A DNA stretch of 64,000 nt from Strongylocentrotus purpuratus (lineage: Eukaryota > Echinodermata > Echinoidea > Camarodonta > Strongylocentrotidae), in NCBI RefSeq assembly GCF_000002235.5, contig NW_022145549.1, positions 994,501 to 1,058,500 on the forward strand. Reading direction: 5' to 3'. This document shows positions 39,001 to 54,000 of this stretch, one piece after another (within the stretch, counting starts at the first letter, position 1; every line of letters starts with the position of its first letter). The notes beneath the pieces are model-generated. The model was not told the origin of the DNA. It saw only the letters and a list, made by a program, of their open reading frames with translations, and ran no database searches. A program made the translations under genes and the position numbers.

Positions 39001-42000
39001 TTTACCCCGTTTTTACGCGAAAGCAGAAGTGATAGGAATGGGATTGGTATATGGTTTGAATTGGTTTTATTTACGATCATTAAACACGAAATACAAACAT
39101 ATTAAAACATATCAGAACAAAACACTCAAATATCATCTAAGACTATTCCAGAAAACAAAAATTAAAATGAGGATCGAGAGATCAACCACTTCCGATCATA
39201 CGATATGTTCTTCTTCGGGGTCCATATATGAGTCGGGATCGGTTACACCCGTTTCTATTACACCCTTCATTGTTATCTCCTTTACATTCAGAATGCACCC
39301 CATCCCTAATTGCACATACTTTTGCTTTGATTGTTGATATTTCAATTGAACGTTCTCTTTTTAAGTGTGGTTTATTCTACACTGCTATCACCATGATTAC
39401 TCTTCTTTACTTTTCAATATTTCGTAATGTACCTCCGGTTTCTCTCTTTTTTTATTTTGCATCACTGTCGTTTAATGTTGTTTGATTTCTTATGTCAAAC
39501 TTCCCGAGTATAACAAAGGTAACAAGTTCCTGACGTTGGTCATGAAATTAGGTGAATTAAAACTCTCAAACATTTAATAGCCTTTTAATTTTTAATTTTT
39601 CTGTTTCGTAAATACATTGGTCAGAAACCTCTCGAGTTAAAATGAATCAAAAGTTAAGTGAACGTCAAAGCGATCTGATGGATCATTTCATGAACGTTGA
39701 AAGAAAAAATGTTGATCGTTGAAAACTCAAATAACTTAAAACTTGTTCAGATAATGTTCAAAATTACGTCGTTCAGATTACTTCAACTATGGCCCAAACA
39801 GTTTACCAAACGCTAAACCAAAACCAAAACCAAAACCAAAACCCAGGAAATGGAAAAATAATTGTAAATTTGTAAGAATCAGGTACCCATATCTTACTTG
39901 AATGTCATATTTTGAAGAACAAAAATTCTTGGGCAAGGCTCATTGTGACTGCGCACTGATTGGCCAGTTGTCATCAGAACTGACACATACATGTTCTGAT
40001 ATCTCATTGACTCTGTGTTATTAGGTAGTCGGCCGATTAACACTCACTCTACTCACTATTCTTTTCACCAACCCACCCAAACTGCCGTCAAAACATGATA
40101 CTTGACTGGGTCGTAAATATAGACATGCAGTCTAGCCTTTGTGTTTTTAATGGTCAGATTCGATGAATGCCTCTTAGTTCTTACTATTCCCAATCGGTTC
40201 ATTTCCTTTCTTGCTGCTCTGTACGATCCGACCTATTCCTATAATACATATTTAGTACAGGACAGTACTAAAACTTTATTAACGACACGTTATTTTGTTG
40301 TTTGTTCGCTTACACCTGTCATTAATTTAATGGTAACAATGTTTTACCAAACAACAGTCAGCAAAATCATTTCTACTCTTTCTACATCCTTGATTACCAA
40401 ATGAGCTTGTGCATAGGCCTAGATGTGTTTTATGAATAGAGGGTTGTCCTAAAAGGATCTTCCGCTGAAACACTCCAACTGCATCGCTGCTGCCCAATGC
40501 AGAGCAAGCTAGGCTTATTTAAAGGCGGCCTAAACTCGCCTTCCCAGTTCAACGTCTTACGGGATGCAAGTTTTTGTTGGTCCTACTGGTGCCACCCAGT
40601 ACCACCACCAGCCCCCTTATGCTGAATGGTCCCCTTTTAGTCGCCTTTTACGACACTCAGAGGATATGTAGGGGTATTCTTGACAGGCCCACCCCACCCC
40701 AATTATTACATTACACATAGCTTACAGTGTCTTCTAACGCGGTGCCAGGTACCGATTTCTTTTTTTTAATCATTTTTTTTTTGTCTCTTTCTATCACTCT
40801 GTGCTTTTAATGTTTTTTTCTCTGTGGCCTAAAATATTTAGTTCTCTTTTTTTTTTCTTCCGTCACTCTCTGGCCTCAACTCTTTTAAGGCCGCCCAAAA
40901 AGGCGGATCTGACAGTGAAAATGATATATTGTCCTACCTTCGGCACACAAAGGTCCAGTAAATTTCGGAGCACATGTACATGTCCTGTTCTCACAGGTAC
41001 CTCCGTTCATGCATGGGTCGTCACCAGTACAGTTAACTACAAAGAGGAGAGAAAGCATACCAAACAAAACATGCATATTTAGAAGCTAAATAACACGTGA
41101 CTAGCTGTGAGTACAGTCACACTTTGTTAACAATCTTATATCAAGAATAGCAGATTGGGATTTGTTTTGTGAAATTATCAAACTACAGAGAAGTATCCAT
41201 GTTCTGCTTTACCCCGTTTTTACGCGAAAGCAGAAGTGATAGGAATGAGATTGGTATATGGTTTGAATTGGTTTTATTTACGATCATTAAACACGAAATA
41301 CAAACATCTTAAAACATATCAGAACAAAACACTCAAATATCATCTAAGACTATTCCAGAAATCAAAAATTAAAATGAGGATCGAGAGATCAACCACTTCC
41401 GATCATATGATATGTTCTTCCTCGGGGTCCATATATGAGTCGGGATCGGTTACACCCGTTTCTATTACACCCTTCATTGTTATCTCCTTTACATTCAGAA
41501 TGCACCCCATCCCTAATTGCACATACTTTTGCTTTGATTGTTGATACTTCAATTGAACGTTCTCTTTTTAAGTGTGGTTTATTCTACACTGCTATCACCA
41601 TGATTACTCTTCTTTACTTTTCAATATTTCGGCATATATCTCCGGTTGCTCTCTCTTGTATTTTGCATCACTGTCGTTTAATGGCGTTTGATTTCTGATG
41701 TCAAACTTCCCGATTATAACAACGGTAAAACGTTCCTGACGATGGTCATGAAATTAGATAAATTTAAGACTCGCAAATATTAGTCTTTTAATTTTTAAGT
41801 TTTCTTTTTCGTATAGTAAATACATTGGTCAGAAACCTCTCAAGTTAAAATGAATCAAAAGTCAGGTGAACGTCAAAGCGATCTGACGGATCATTTCATG
41901 AACGTTGAAAGAAAAAATGTTGATCGTTGAAAACTCAAATAACTTAAAACTTGTTCAGATAATGTTCAAAATTACGTCGTTCAGATTACTTCAACCATGG

Positions 42001-45000
42001 CCCAAACAGTTTACCAAACGCTAAACCAAAACCAAAACCAAAACCCAGGAAATGGAAAAATAATTGTAAATTTGTAAGAATCAGGTACCCATATCTTATG
42101 TGAATGTCATATTGTGAAGAACAAAAATTCTTGGGCAAGGCTCATTGTGACTGCGCACTGATTGGCAAGTTGTCATCAGAACTGACACATACATGTTCTG
42201 ATTTCTCATTGACTCTGTGTTATTAGGTAGTCGGCCGATTAACACTCATTCTACTCATTATTCTTTTCACCAACCCACCCAAACTGCCGTCAAAACATGA
42301 TACTTGGCTGGGTCGTAAATCTAAACATGCAGTCTAGCCTGTGTGTTTTTAATGGTCAGATTCGATTAATGCCTCCGGGTTCTTACTATTCCTTATCGGT
42401 TCATGTTCTTTCTTTTAAAAACTCATCTGCACATTGTCTCCTCACGATTCCCGACCTTGAACATCGCTTTTCTTGCTGCTCTGTACGATCCGACCTATTC
42501 CTATAATACATATTTAGTACAGGACAGGACTTAAACTTTATTAACGACACGTTATTTTGTTGTTTGTTCGCCTATTTCGGGTCCTATTTCTGTCATTAAT
42601 TTAATGGTAACAATGTTGTACCAAACAACAGTCAGCGAAATCATTTCTACTCTTTCTACATCCTTGATTACCATAGGCCCAGGTGTGTTGAGTAGAGGGT
42701 GGATTTGTATTTAAAGGCCAAATTTCCCACCGAGTTTCTACATGTATTGTGACTCGATCAAGGAAGCAGATCACCCAATTCGTCTCTGTGACGAATTTAA
42801 TGTCTAGTTATTATACTATCACGCAAAGCTTGCAGTGGCTTCCAATACGTTTGCCGACCCGTATCTTAGAGTGGCGATTGTTTTAATTTTTTTTTTTTTT
42901 TTTTTTTTTACCCCGTTTTTACGCGGAGGCAGGGGTGATTGGAATGGGATTGGTATATGGTTTGATTTGGTTTTATTTACGATAGTTAAATATGAAATAC
43001 TAACATCTTAAACATATAAGAACAAAACACTCAAAATTGTCATACAAAGACTATACAAAAACAAAAATGAAGATCGAGAGATCAACCCCTTCAGATCAAC
43101 CAACTTGTACATTGAGCATGTAAAGGCGCTATATAAATATCATTATGTATGTACTAGATTTAGGAAAATCAAAGTTGATGCATTCTCGATCGCCGACTGA
43201 GACGACGTAAAGCATGCGCAGTGCCTTAAAATGACGTCACACGTTGCTGTCGACATGCAAATCTAAAAGTCCCTATTGTCATACCTTTGTCACACAACGA
43301 TCCAGTAAAATGAGCAGCACATGTACATGCACTGTTCTCACAGGTACCTCCGTTCATGCATGGGTCGTCACCAGTACAATTAACTACAAAGAGGAGAGAA
43401 ATCATACCAAACAAAACAAACATATTAAGATGGTGAATAACAATTGACTAGCTGTGAGTACAGTCACGCTTTGTTAACAATCTTATATCAAGAATAGCAG
43501 ATTGAACGGAGAAAAAAATAAAATGAAGATCGAGAGATCAACTCCTTCAGATCAACCAACTAGTACATTGAGCATGTAAAGGCGCTATATAAATATCAAT
43601 ATGTATGTACTAGATTTAGGAAAATCAAGGTTGATGTATTCTCGATCGCCGACTGTGACGACGTAACGCATGCGCAGTGCCTTAAAATGACGTCACACGT
43701 TGCAGTCGAAGCTGTCGACTTGCAAATCTAAAAGTCCCTATTGTCATACCTTTGTCACACAACGATCCAGTAAAATGAGCAGCACATGTACATGCACTGT
43801 TCTCACAGGTACCTCCGTTCATGCATGGGTCGTCACCAGTACAATTAACTACAAAGAGGAGAGAAATCATACCAAACAAAACAAACATATTAAGATGGTG
43901 AATAACAATTGACTAGCTGTGAGTACAGTCACGCTTTGTTAACAATCTTATATCAAGAATAGCAGATTGGGATATGTATTGTGACATTCACAAACTAGAG
44001 AGAAGGATCCATGTTCTGCTTTACCCCGTTTTTAAGTGGGGCCTGGGGTGATGGGAATGGGATTGGTATATGGTTTGGTTTGGTTTTATTTACGATCGTA
44101 AAATATGAAATACAAACATCTTGAAACATATAAGAACAAAACACTCAAATATCATACAAGGATTATTCAAGAAAAAATTAAAATGAATTTCGAGAGATAA
44201 ACCACTTCAGATCAACCGACCAGATTACGCAGTTTTGAATATCTGGACTGTCAAATTGTAAAGGATGTTTAATTAATCGTAAGTTTCATGATGTGCTTTT
44301 ACCATTCTTAAAACTTCATCCAAACCTGACCACTCACTTCATTCAAACTTACCAAAGCAATCCATTATCCATTGTCTACAGGATGTCCATAATCTATTAA
44401 ACTCACACTTCTTTGAAAATTTATCTTACACCATGTAAATTTGTTTGTATTGTTCCAAGAAGGATTTCCAAGATTCATTCAAATAAAGTATATATATTAC
44501 TTCGATCACCCTTGCTAGCCATATTATTGCTGTTTATTCATATCTTTCGTAACCTCGGTGTGCTTTTTAACTCAAACATGACATGTCTCAACAAATTCAA
44601 TACGTCTCCAAATCAGTCTGGTATCAGTTGCGTGACTATACAAATTCCTAACTCGCAGTATAGAAGCATACTCATGCTTTGATTTTAACCCGTCTTGATT
44701 TCTAAAATGATTTTTTTTTTTGGGGGGGGGGGGTTCAACCTACCTTAAAGTGACTCGGTAACATTGTTGAAGGTTTACGAAAAAAAGCACAATTTTTGTA
44801 CAACAATTTACTCATCATATTAATTTTACTAGTTATTATTACATTACACATAGCTTACAGTGTCTTATAATGCGGTGCCGAGTACCGATTTTTTTTTTTT
44901 TTTAATCATTCTTTTCTTGTTTCTTTTTATCACTCTGTGCTTTACCTGTTTCTTCTCTGTAGCCTTTAATATTGTTTTCTCTTTCTTTTTGTATTTTCTT

Positions 45001-48000
45001 CCGTCACTCTCTGGCCCTTTTAAGGCCGCCAAAAAGTGTGGCGGGCCGATTCGGACCCACCTGGATCTGACAGTGATAATGATATATTGTCATACCTTCG
45101 GCACACAAAGTTCCAGTAAACATCGAAGCACATGAACATGCATTGTCCTCACAGGTACCTCCGTTCATGCATTGGTTGCCATCAGTACAGTCAACTACAA
45201 AGAGGAGAGAAATCATACAAAACAAAACAAGCATATTTATAAGGTGAATAGCAAGTGACTAGCTTAGAGTACAGTCACGCTTTGTTAACAATCTTATATC
45301 AAGAATAGCAGATTGGGATTTGTATTGTGACATTATCAAACTAGAGAGAAGGATCCATGTTCTGCTTTCCCCCGTTTTTAAGCGGGGCCAGTGATGATGG
45401 GAATGGGATTGGTATATGGTTTGGTTTGGTTTTATTTACGATCGTAAAATATGAAATACTAACATCTTGAAACATATAAGAACAAAACACTCAAATATCA
45501 TACAAGGATTATTCAAGAAAAAATTAAAATGAAGTTCGAGAGACCAACCACTTCAGATCAACCGACCAGATTACGCAGTTTTGAATATCTGGACTGTCAA
45601 ATTGTAAAGGATGTTTAATTAATCGTAAGTTTCATGATGTGCTTATACCATTCTTAAAACTTCATCCAAACCTGACCACTCACTTCATTCAAACTTACCA
45701 AAGCAATCCATTATCCATTGTCTACAGGATGTCCATAATCTATTAAACTCACACTTCTTTGAAAATTTATCTTACAACATGTGACTTTGTTTGTATTGTT
45801 CCAATTAGGATTTCCAAGATCCATTTAAATAAAGTATATATTACTTCGATCACCCTTGCTAGCCATATTATTGCTGTTTATTCATATCTTTCGTAACCTC
45901 GGTGTGCTTTTTAACTCAAACATGACATGTCTCAACAAATTCAATACGTCTCCAAATCAGTCTGGTATCAGTTGCGTGACTATATAAATTCCTTAACTCG
46001 CAGTATAGAAGCATACCCATGCTTTGATTTCAACCCGTTTGATTTCTAAAATGATTTTTTTTTTTTTTTGGGGGGGGGGGGGTTCAACCTACCTTAAAGT
46101 GACTCGGTAACATTGTTGAAGGTTGACGAAAAAAAGCACAATTTTTGTACAACAATTTACTCATCATATTAATTTTACTAATTATTATTACATTACACAT
46201 AGCTTACAGTGTCTTAAAATGCGGTGCCGGGTACCGATTTTTTTTTTTTTTAATCATTCTTTTCTTGTTTCTGTTTATCACTCTGTGCTTTACCTGTTTT
46301 TTCTCTGTAGCCTTCAATATTGTTTTCTCTTTCTTTTTTTATTTTCTTCCGTCACTCTCTAGCCCTTTTAAGGCCGCCAAAAAGTGTGGCGGGCCGATTC
46401 GGACCCACCTGGATCTGACAGTGATAATGATATATTGTCATACCTTCGGCACACAAAGTTCCAGTAAACATCGAAGCACATGAACATGCATTGTCCTCAC
46501 AGGTACCTCCGTTCATGCATGGGTTGCCATCAGTACAGTCAACTACAAAGAGGAGAGAAATCATACAAAACAAAACAAGCATATTTATAAGGTGAATAGC
46601 AAGTGACTAGCTTAGAGTACAGTCACGCTTTGTTAACAATCTTATATCAAGAATAGCAGATTGGGATTTGTATTGTGACATTATCAAACTAGAGAGAAGG
46701 ATCCATGTTCTGCTTTCCCCCGTTTTTAAGCGGGGCCAGTGATGATGGGAATGGGATTGGTATATGGTTTGGTTTGGTTTTATTTACGATCGTAAAATAT
46801 GAAATACTAACATCTTGAAACATATAAGAACAAAACACTCAAATATCATACAAGGATTATTCAAGAAAAAATTAAAATGAAGTTCGAGAGACCAACCACT
46901 TCAGATCAACCGACCAGATTACGCACTTTTGAATATCTGGACTGTCAAATTGTAAAGGATGTTTAATTAATCGTAAGTTTCATGATGTGCTTATACCATT
47001 CTTAAAACTTCATCCAAACCTGACCACTCACTTCATTCAAACTTACCAAAGCAATCCATTATCCATTGTCTACAGGATGTCCATAATCTATTAAACTCAC
47101 ACTTCTTTGAAAATTTATCTTACAACATGTAAATTTGTTTGTATTGTTCCAAGAAGGATTTCCAAGATCCATTTAAATAAAGTATATATTACTTCGATCA
47201 CCCTTGCTAGCCATATTATTGCTGTTTATTCATATCTTTCGTAACCTCGGTGTGCTTAGCTTACAGTGTCTTAAAATGCGGTGCCGGGTACCGATTTTTT
47301 TTTAAAAATCATTCTTTTCTTGTTTCTGTTTATCACTCTGTGCTTTACCTGTTTTTTCTCTGTAGCCTTCAATATTATTTTCTCTTTCTTTTTTTATTTT
47401 CTTCCGTCACTCTCTAGCCCTTTTAAGGCCGCCAAAAAGTGTGGCGGGCCGATTCGGACCCACCTGGATCTGACAGTGATAATGATATATTGTCATACCT
47501 TCGGCACACAAAGTTCCAGTAAACATCGAAGCACATGAACATGCATTGTCCTCACAGGTACCTCCGTTCATGCATTGGTTGCCATCAGTACAGTCAACTA
47601 CAAAGAGGAGAGAAATCATACAAAACAAAACAAGCATATTTATAAGGTGAATAGCAAGTGACTAGCTTAGAGTACAGTCACGCTTTGTTAACAATCTTAT
47701 ATCAAGAATAGCAGATTGGGATTTGTATTGTGACATTATCAAACTAGAGAGAAGGATCCATGTTCTGCTTTCCCCCGTTTTTAAGCGGGGCCAGTGATGA
47801 TGGGAATGGGATTGGTATATGGTTTGGTTTGGTTTTATTTACGATCGTAAAATATGAAATACTAACATCTTGAAACATATAAGAACAAAACACTCAAATA
47901 TCATACAAGGATTATTCAAGAAAAAATTAAAATGAAGTTCGAGAGACCAACCACTTCAGATCAACCGACCAGATTACGCAGTTTTGAATATCTGGACTGT

Positions 48001-51000
48001 CAAATTGTAAAGGATGTTTAATTAATCGTAAGTTTCATGATGTGCTTATACCATTCTTAAAACTTCATCCAAACCTGACCACTCACTTCATTCAAACTTA
48101 CCAAAGCAATCCATTATCCATTGTCTACAGGATGTCCATAATCTATTAAACTCACACTTCTTTGAAAATTTATCTTACAACATGTGACTTTGTTTGTATT
48201 GTTCCAATTAGGATTTCCAAGATCCATTTAAATAAAGTATATATTACTTCGATCACCCTTGCTAGCCATATTATTGCTGTTTATTCATATCTTTCGTAAC
48301 CTCGGTGTGCTTTTTAACTCAAACATGACATGTCTCAACAAATTCAATACGTCTCCAAATCAGTCTGGTATCAGTTGCGTGACTATATAAATTCCTTAAC
48401 TCGCAGTATAGAAGCATACCCATGCTTTGATTTCAACCCGTTTGATTTCTAAAATGATTTTTTTTTTTTTTGGGGGGGGGGGGTTCAACCTACCTTAAAG
48501 TGACTCGGTAACATTGTTGAAGGTTGACGAAAAAAAGCACAATTTTTGTACAACAATTTACTCATCATATTAATTTTACTAATTATTATTACATTACACA
48601 TAGCTTACAGTGTCTTAAAATGCGGTGCCGGGTACCGATTTTTTTTTTTTTTAATCATTCTTTTCTTGTTTCTGTTTATCACTCTGTGCTTTACCTGTTT
48701 TTTCTCTGTAGCCTTCAATATTGTTTTCTCTTTCTTTTTTTATTTTCTTCCGTCACTCTCTAGCCCTTTTAAGGCCGCCAAAAAGTGTGGCGGGCCGATT
48801 CGGACCCACCTGGATCTGACAGTGATAATGATATATTGTCATACCTTCGGCACACAAAGTTCCAGTAAACATCGAAGCACATGAACATGCATTGTCCTCA
48901 CAGGTACCTCCGTTCATGCATGGGTTGCCATCAGTACAGTCAACTACAAAGAGGAGAGAAATCATACAAAACAAAACAAGCATATTTATAAGGTGAATAG
49001 CAAGTGACTAGCTTAGAGTACAGTCACGCTTTGTTAACAATCTTATATCAAGAATAGCAGATTGGGATTTGTATTGTGACATTATCAAACTAGAGAGAAG
49101 GATCCATGTTCTGCTTTCCCCCGTTTTTAAGCGGGGCCAGTGATGATGGGAATGGGATTGGTATATGGTTTGGTTTGGTTTTATTTACGATCGTAAAATA
49201 TGAAATACTAACATCTTGAAACATATAAGAACAAAACACTCAAATATCATACAAGGATTATTCAAGAAAAAATTAAAATGAAGTTCGAGAGACCAACCAC
49301 TTCAGATCAACCGACCAGATTACGCACTTTTGAATATCTGGACTGTCAAATTGTAAAGGATGTTTAATTAATCGTAAGTTTCATGATGTGCTTATACCAT
49401 TCTTAAAACTTCATCCAAACCTGACCACTCACTTCATTCAAACTTACCAAAGCAATCCATTATCCATTGTCTACAGGATGTCCATAATCTATTAAACTCA
49501 CACTTCTTTGAAAATTTATCTTACAACATGTAAATTTGTTTGTATTGTTCCAAGAAGGATTTCCAAGATCCATTTAAATAAAGTATATATTACTTCGATC
49601 ACCCTTGCTAGCCATATTATTGCTGTTTATTCATATCTTTCGTAACCTCGGTGTGCTTAGCTTACAGTGTCTTAAAATGCGGTGCCGGGTACCGATTTTT
49701 TTTTAAAAATCATTCTTTTCTTGTTTCTGTTTATCACTCTGTGCTTTACCTGTTTTTTCTCTGTAGCCTTCAATATTATTTTCTCTTTCTTTTTTTATTT
49801 TCTTCCGTCACTCTCTAGCCCTTTTAAGGCCGCCAAAAAGTGTGGCGGGCCGATTCGGACCCACCTGGATCTGACAGTGATAATGATATATTGTCATACC
49901 TTCGGCACACAAAGTTCCAGTAAACATCGAAGCACATGAACATGCATTGTCCTCACAGGTACCTCCGTTCATGCATGGGTTGCCATCAGTACAGTCAACT
50001 ACAAAGAGGAGAGAAATCATACAAAACAAAACAAGCATATTTATAAGGTGAATAGCAAGTGACTAGCTTAGAGTACAGTCACGCTTTGTTAACAATCTTA
50101 TATCAAGAATAGCAGATTGGGATTTGTATTGTGACATTATCAAACTAGAGAGAAGGATCCATGTTCTGCTTTCCCCCGTTTTTAAGCGGGGCCAGTGATG
50201 ATGGGAATGGGATTGGTATATGGTTTGGTTTGGTTTTATTTACGATCGTAAAATATGAAATACTAACATCTTGAAACATATAAGAACAAAACACTCAAAT
50301 ATCATACAAGGATTATTCAAGAAAAAATTAAAATGAAGTTCGAGAGACCAACCACTTCAGATCAACCGACCAGATTACGCAGTTTTGAATATCTGGACTG
50401 TCAAATTGTAAAGGATGTTTAATTAATCGTAAGTTTCATGATGTGCTTATACCATTCTTAAAACTTCATCCAAACCTGACCACTCACTTCATTCAAACTT
50501 ACCAAAGCAATCCATTATCCATTGTCTACAGGATGTCCATAATCTATTAAACTCACACTTCTTTGAAAATTTATCTTACAACATGTGACTTTGTTTGTAT
50601 TGTTCCAATTAGGATTTCCAAGATCCATTTAAATAAAGTATATATTACTTCGATCACCCTTGCTAGCCATATTATTGCTGTTTATTCATATCTTTCGTAA
50701 CCTCGGTGTGCTTTTTAACTCAAACATGACATGTCTCAACAAATTCAATACGTCTCCAAATCAGTCCGGTATCAGTTGCGTGACTATACAAATTCCTTAA
50801 CTCGCAGTATAGAAGCATACCCATGCTTTGATTTCAACCCGTTTGATTTCTAAAATGATTTTTTTTTTTTTTGGGGGGGGGGGGGGTTCAACCTACCTTA
50901 AAGTGACTCGGTAACATTGTTGAAGGTTGACGAAAAAAAGCACAATTTTTGTACAACAATTTACTCATCATATTCATTTTACTAGTTATTATTACATTAC

Positions 51001-54000
51001 ACATAGCTAACAGTGTCTTAAAATGCGGTGCCGGGTACCGATTTTTTTTTTTTTAATCATTCTTTTCTTGTTTCTGTTTATCACTCTGTGCTTTACCTGT
51101 TTTTTCTCTGTAGCCTTCAATATTGTTTTCTCTTTCTTTTTTTATTTTCTTCCGTCACTCTCTAGCCCTTTTAAGGCCGCCAAAAAGTGTGGCGGGCCGA
51201 TTCGGACCCACCTGGATCTGACAGTGATAATGATATATTGTCATACCTTCGGCACACAAAGTTCCAGTAAACATCGAAGCACATGAACATGCATTGTCCT
51301 CACAGGTACCTCCGTTCATGCATGGGTTGCCATCAGTACAGTCAACTACAAAGAGGAGAGAAATCATACAAAACAAAACAAGCATATTTATAAGGTGAAT
51401 AGCAAGTGACTAGCTTAGAGTACAGTCACGCTTTGTTAACAATCTTATATCAAGAATAGCAGATTGGGATTTGTATTGTGACATTATCAAACTAGAGAGA
51501 AGGATCCATGTTCTGCTTTCCCCCGTTTTTAAGCGGGGCCAGTGATGATGGGAATGGGATTGGTATATGGTTTGGTTTGGTTTTATTTACGATCGTAAAA
51601 TATGAAATACTAACATCTTGAAACATATAAGAACAAAACACTCAAATATCATACAAGGATTATTCAAGAAAAAATTAAAATGAAGTTCGAGAGACCAACC
51701 ACTTCAGATCAACCGACCAGATTACGCAGTTTTGAATATCTGGACTGTCAAATTGTAAAGGATGTTTAATTAATCGTAAGTTTCATGATGTGCTTATACC
51801 ATTCTTAAAACTTCATCCAAACCTGACCACTCACTTCATTCAAACTTACCAAAGCAATCCATTATCCATTGTCTACAGGATGTCCATAATCTATTAAACT
51901 CACACTTCTTTGAAAATTTATCTTACAACATGTAAATTTGTTTGTATTGTTCCAAGAAGGATTTCCAAGATCCATTTAAATAAAGTATATATTACTTCGA
52001 TCACCCTTGCTAGCCATATTATTGCTGTTTATTCATATCTTTCGTAACCTCGGTGTGCTTAGCTTACAGTGTCTTAAAATGCGGTGCCGGGTACCGATTT
52101 TTTTTTTAAAATCATTCTTTTCTTGTTTCTGTTTATCACTCTGTGCTTTACCTGTTTTTTCTCTGTAGCCTTCAATATTATTTTCTCTTTCTTTTTTTAT
52201 TTTCTTCCGTCACTCTCTAGCCCTTTTAAGGCCGCCAAAAAGTGTGGCGGGCCGATTCGGACTCACCTGGATCTGACAGTGATAATGATATATTGTCATA
52301 CCTTCGGCACACAAAGTTCCAGTAAACATCGAAGCACATGAACATGCATTGTCCTCACAGGTACCTCCGTTCATGCATGGGTTGCCATCAGTACAGTCAA
52401 CTACAAAGAGGAGAGAAATCATACAAAACAAAACAAGCATATTTATAAGGTGAATAGCAAGTGACTAGCTTAGAGTACAGTCACGCTTTGTTAACAATCT
52501 TATATCAAGAATAGCAGATTGGGATTTGTATTGTGACATTATCAAACTAGAGAGAAGGATCCATGTTCTGCTTTACCCCGTTTTTAAGCGGGGCCAGTGA
52601 TGATGGGAATGGGATTGGTATATGGTTTGGTTTGGTTTTATTTACGATCGTAAAATATGAAATACTAACATCTTGAAACATATAAGAACAAAACACTCAA
52701 ATATCATACAAGGATTATTCAAGAAAAAATTAAAATGAAGTTCGAGAGACCAACCACTTCAGATCAACCGACCAGATTACGCAGTTTTGAATATCTGGAC
52801 TGTCAAATTGTATGGATGTTTAATTAATCGTAAGTTTCATGATGTGCTTATACCATTCTTAAAACTTCATCCAAACCTGACCACTCACTTCATTCAAACT
52901 TACCAAAGCAATCCATTATCCATTGTCTACAGGATGTCCATAATCTATTAAACTCACACTTCTTTGAAAATTTATCTTACAACATGTAAATTGGTTTGTA
53001 TTGTTCCAAGAAGGATTTCCAAGATCCATTTAAATAAAGTATATATTACTTCGATCACCCTTGCTAGCCATATTATTGCTGTTTATTCATATCTTTCGTA
53101 ACCTCGGTGTGCTTAGCTTACAGTGTCTTAAAATGCGGTGCCGGGTACCGATTTTTTTTTTTAAATCATTCTTTTCTTGTTTCTGTTTATCACTCTGTGC
53201 TTTACCTGTTTTTTCTCTGTAGCCTTCAATATTATTTTCTCTTTCTTTTTTTATTTTCTTCCGTCACTCTCTAGCCCTTTTAAGGCCGCCAAAAAGTGTG
53301 GCGGGCCGATTCGGACCCACCTGGATCTGACAGTGATAATGATATATTGTCATACCTTCGGCACACAAAGTTCCAGTAAACATCGAAGCACATGAACATG
53401 CATTGTCCTCACATGTACCTCCGTTCATGCATGGGTTGCCATCAGTACAGTCAACTACAAAGAGGAGAGAAATCATACAAAACAAAACAAACATATTTAT
53501 AAGGTGAATAGCAAGTGACTAGCTTAGAGTACAGTCACGCTTTGTTAACAATCTTATATCAAGAATAGCAGATTGGGATTTGTATTGTGACATTATCAAA
53601 CTAGAGAGAAGGATCCATGTTCTGCTTTACCCCGTTTTTAAGTGGGGCCTGGAGTGATGGGAATGGGATTGGTATATGGTTTGGTTTGGTTTTATTTACG
53701 ATCGTAAAATATGAAATACAAACATCTTGAAACATATAAGAACAAAACACTCAAATATCATACAAGGATTATTCAAGAAAAAATTAAAATGAAGTTCGAG
53801 AGATCAACCACTTCAGATCAACCGACCAGATTACGCAGTTTTGAATATCTGGACTGTCAAATTGTAAAGGATGTTTAATTAATCGTAAGTTTCATGATGT
53901 GCTTATACCATTCTTAAAACTTCATCCAAACCTGACCACTCACTTCATTCAAACTTACCAAAGCAATCCATTATCCATTGTCTACAGGATGTCCATAATC

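Larger units (their letters stand above)
33300..42720. repeat. EGF array block I: about 2.2-kb tandem units
   Basis: Using the shared marker CCCCAATTATTACATTAC, units start at 34071, 36283, 38490 and 40697 (spacing 2212, 2207, 2207). The two middle units are nearly identical over their whole length, introns included. Degenerate homologous DNA extends left to about 33.3 kb. An AACCAAA-type microsatellite in each unit varies (three CCAAAA steps in the first and last, four in the middle two). Confidence 0.85.
43060..43975. repeat. EGF array block II: 465-bp tandem duplication
   Basis: Two near-identical copies carry EGF-13 and EGF-12. Each includes a CATTGAGCATGTAAAGGCGC segment followed by TATATAAATAT, a tail-like sequence of the kind often seen at the 3' ends of dispersed retroposons in marine invertebrates (that comparison is from memory). 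Confidence 0.75.
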
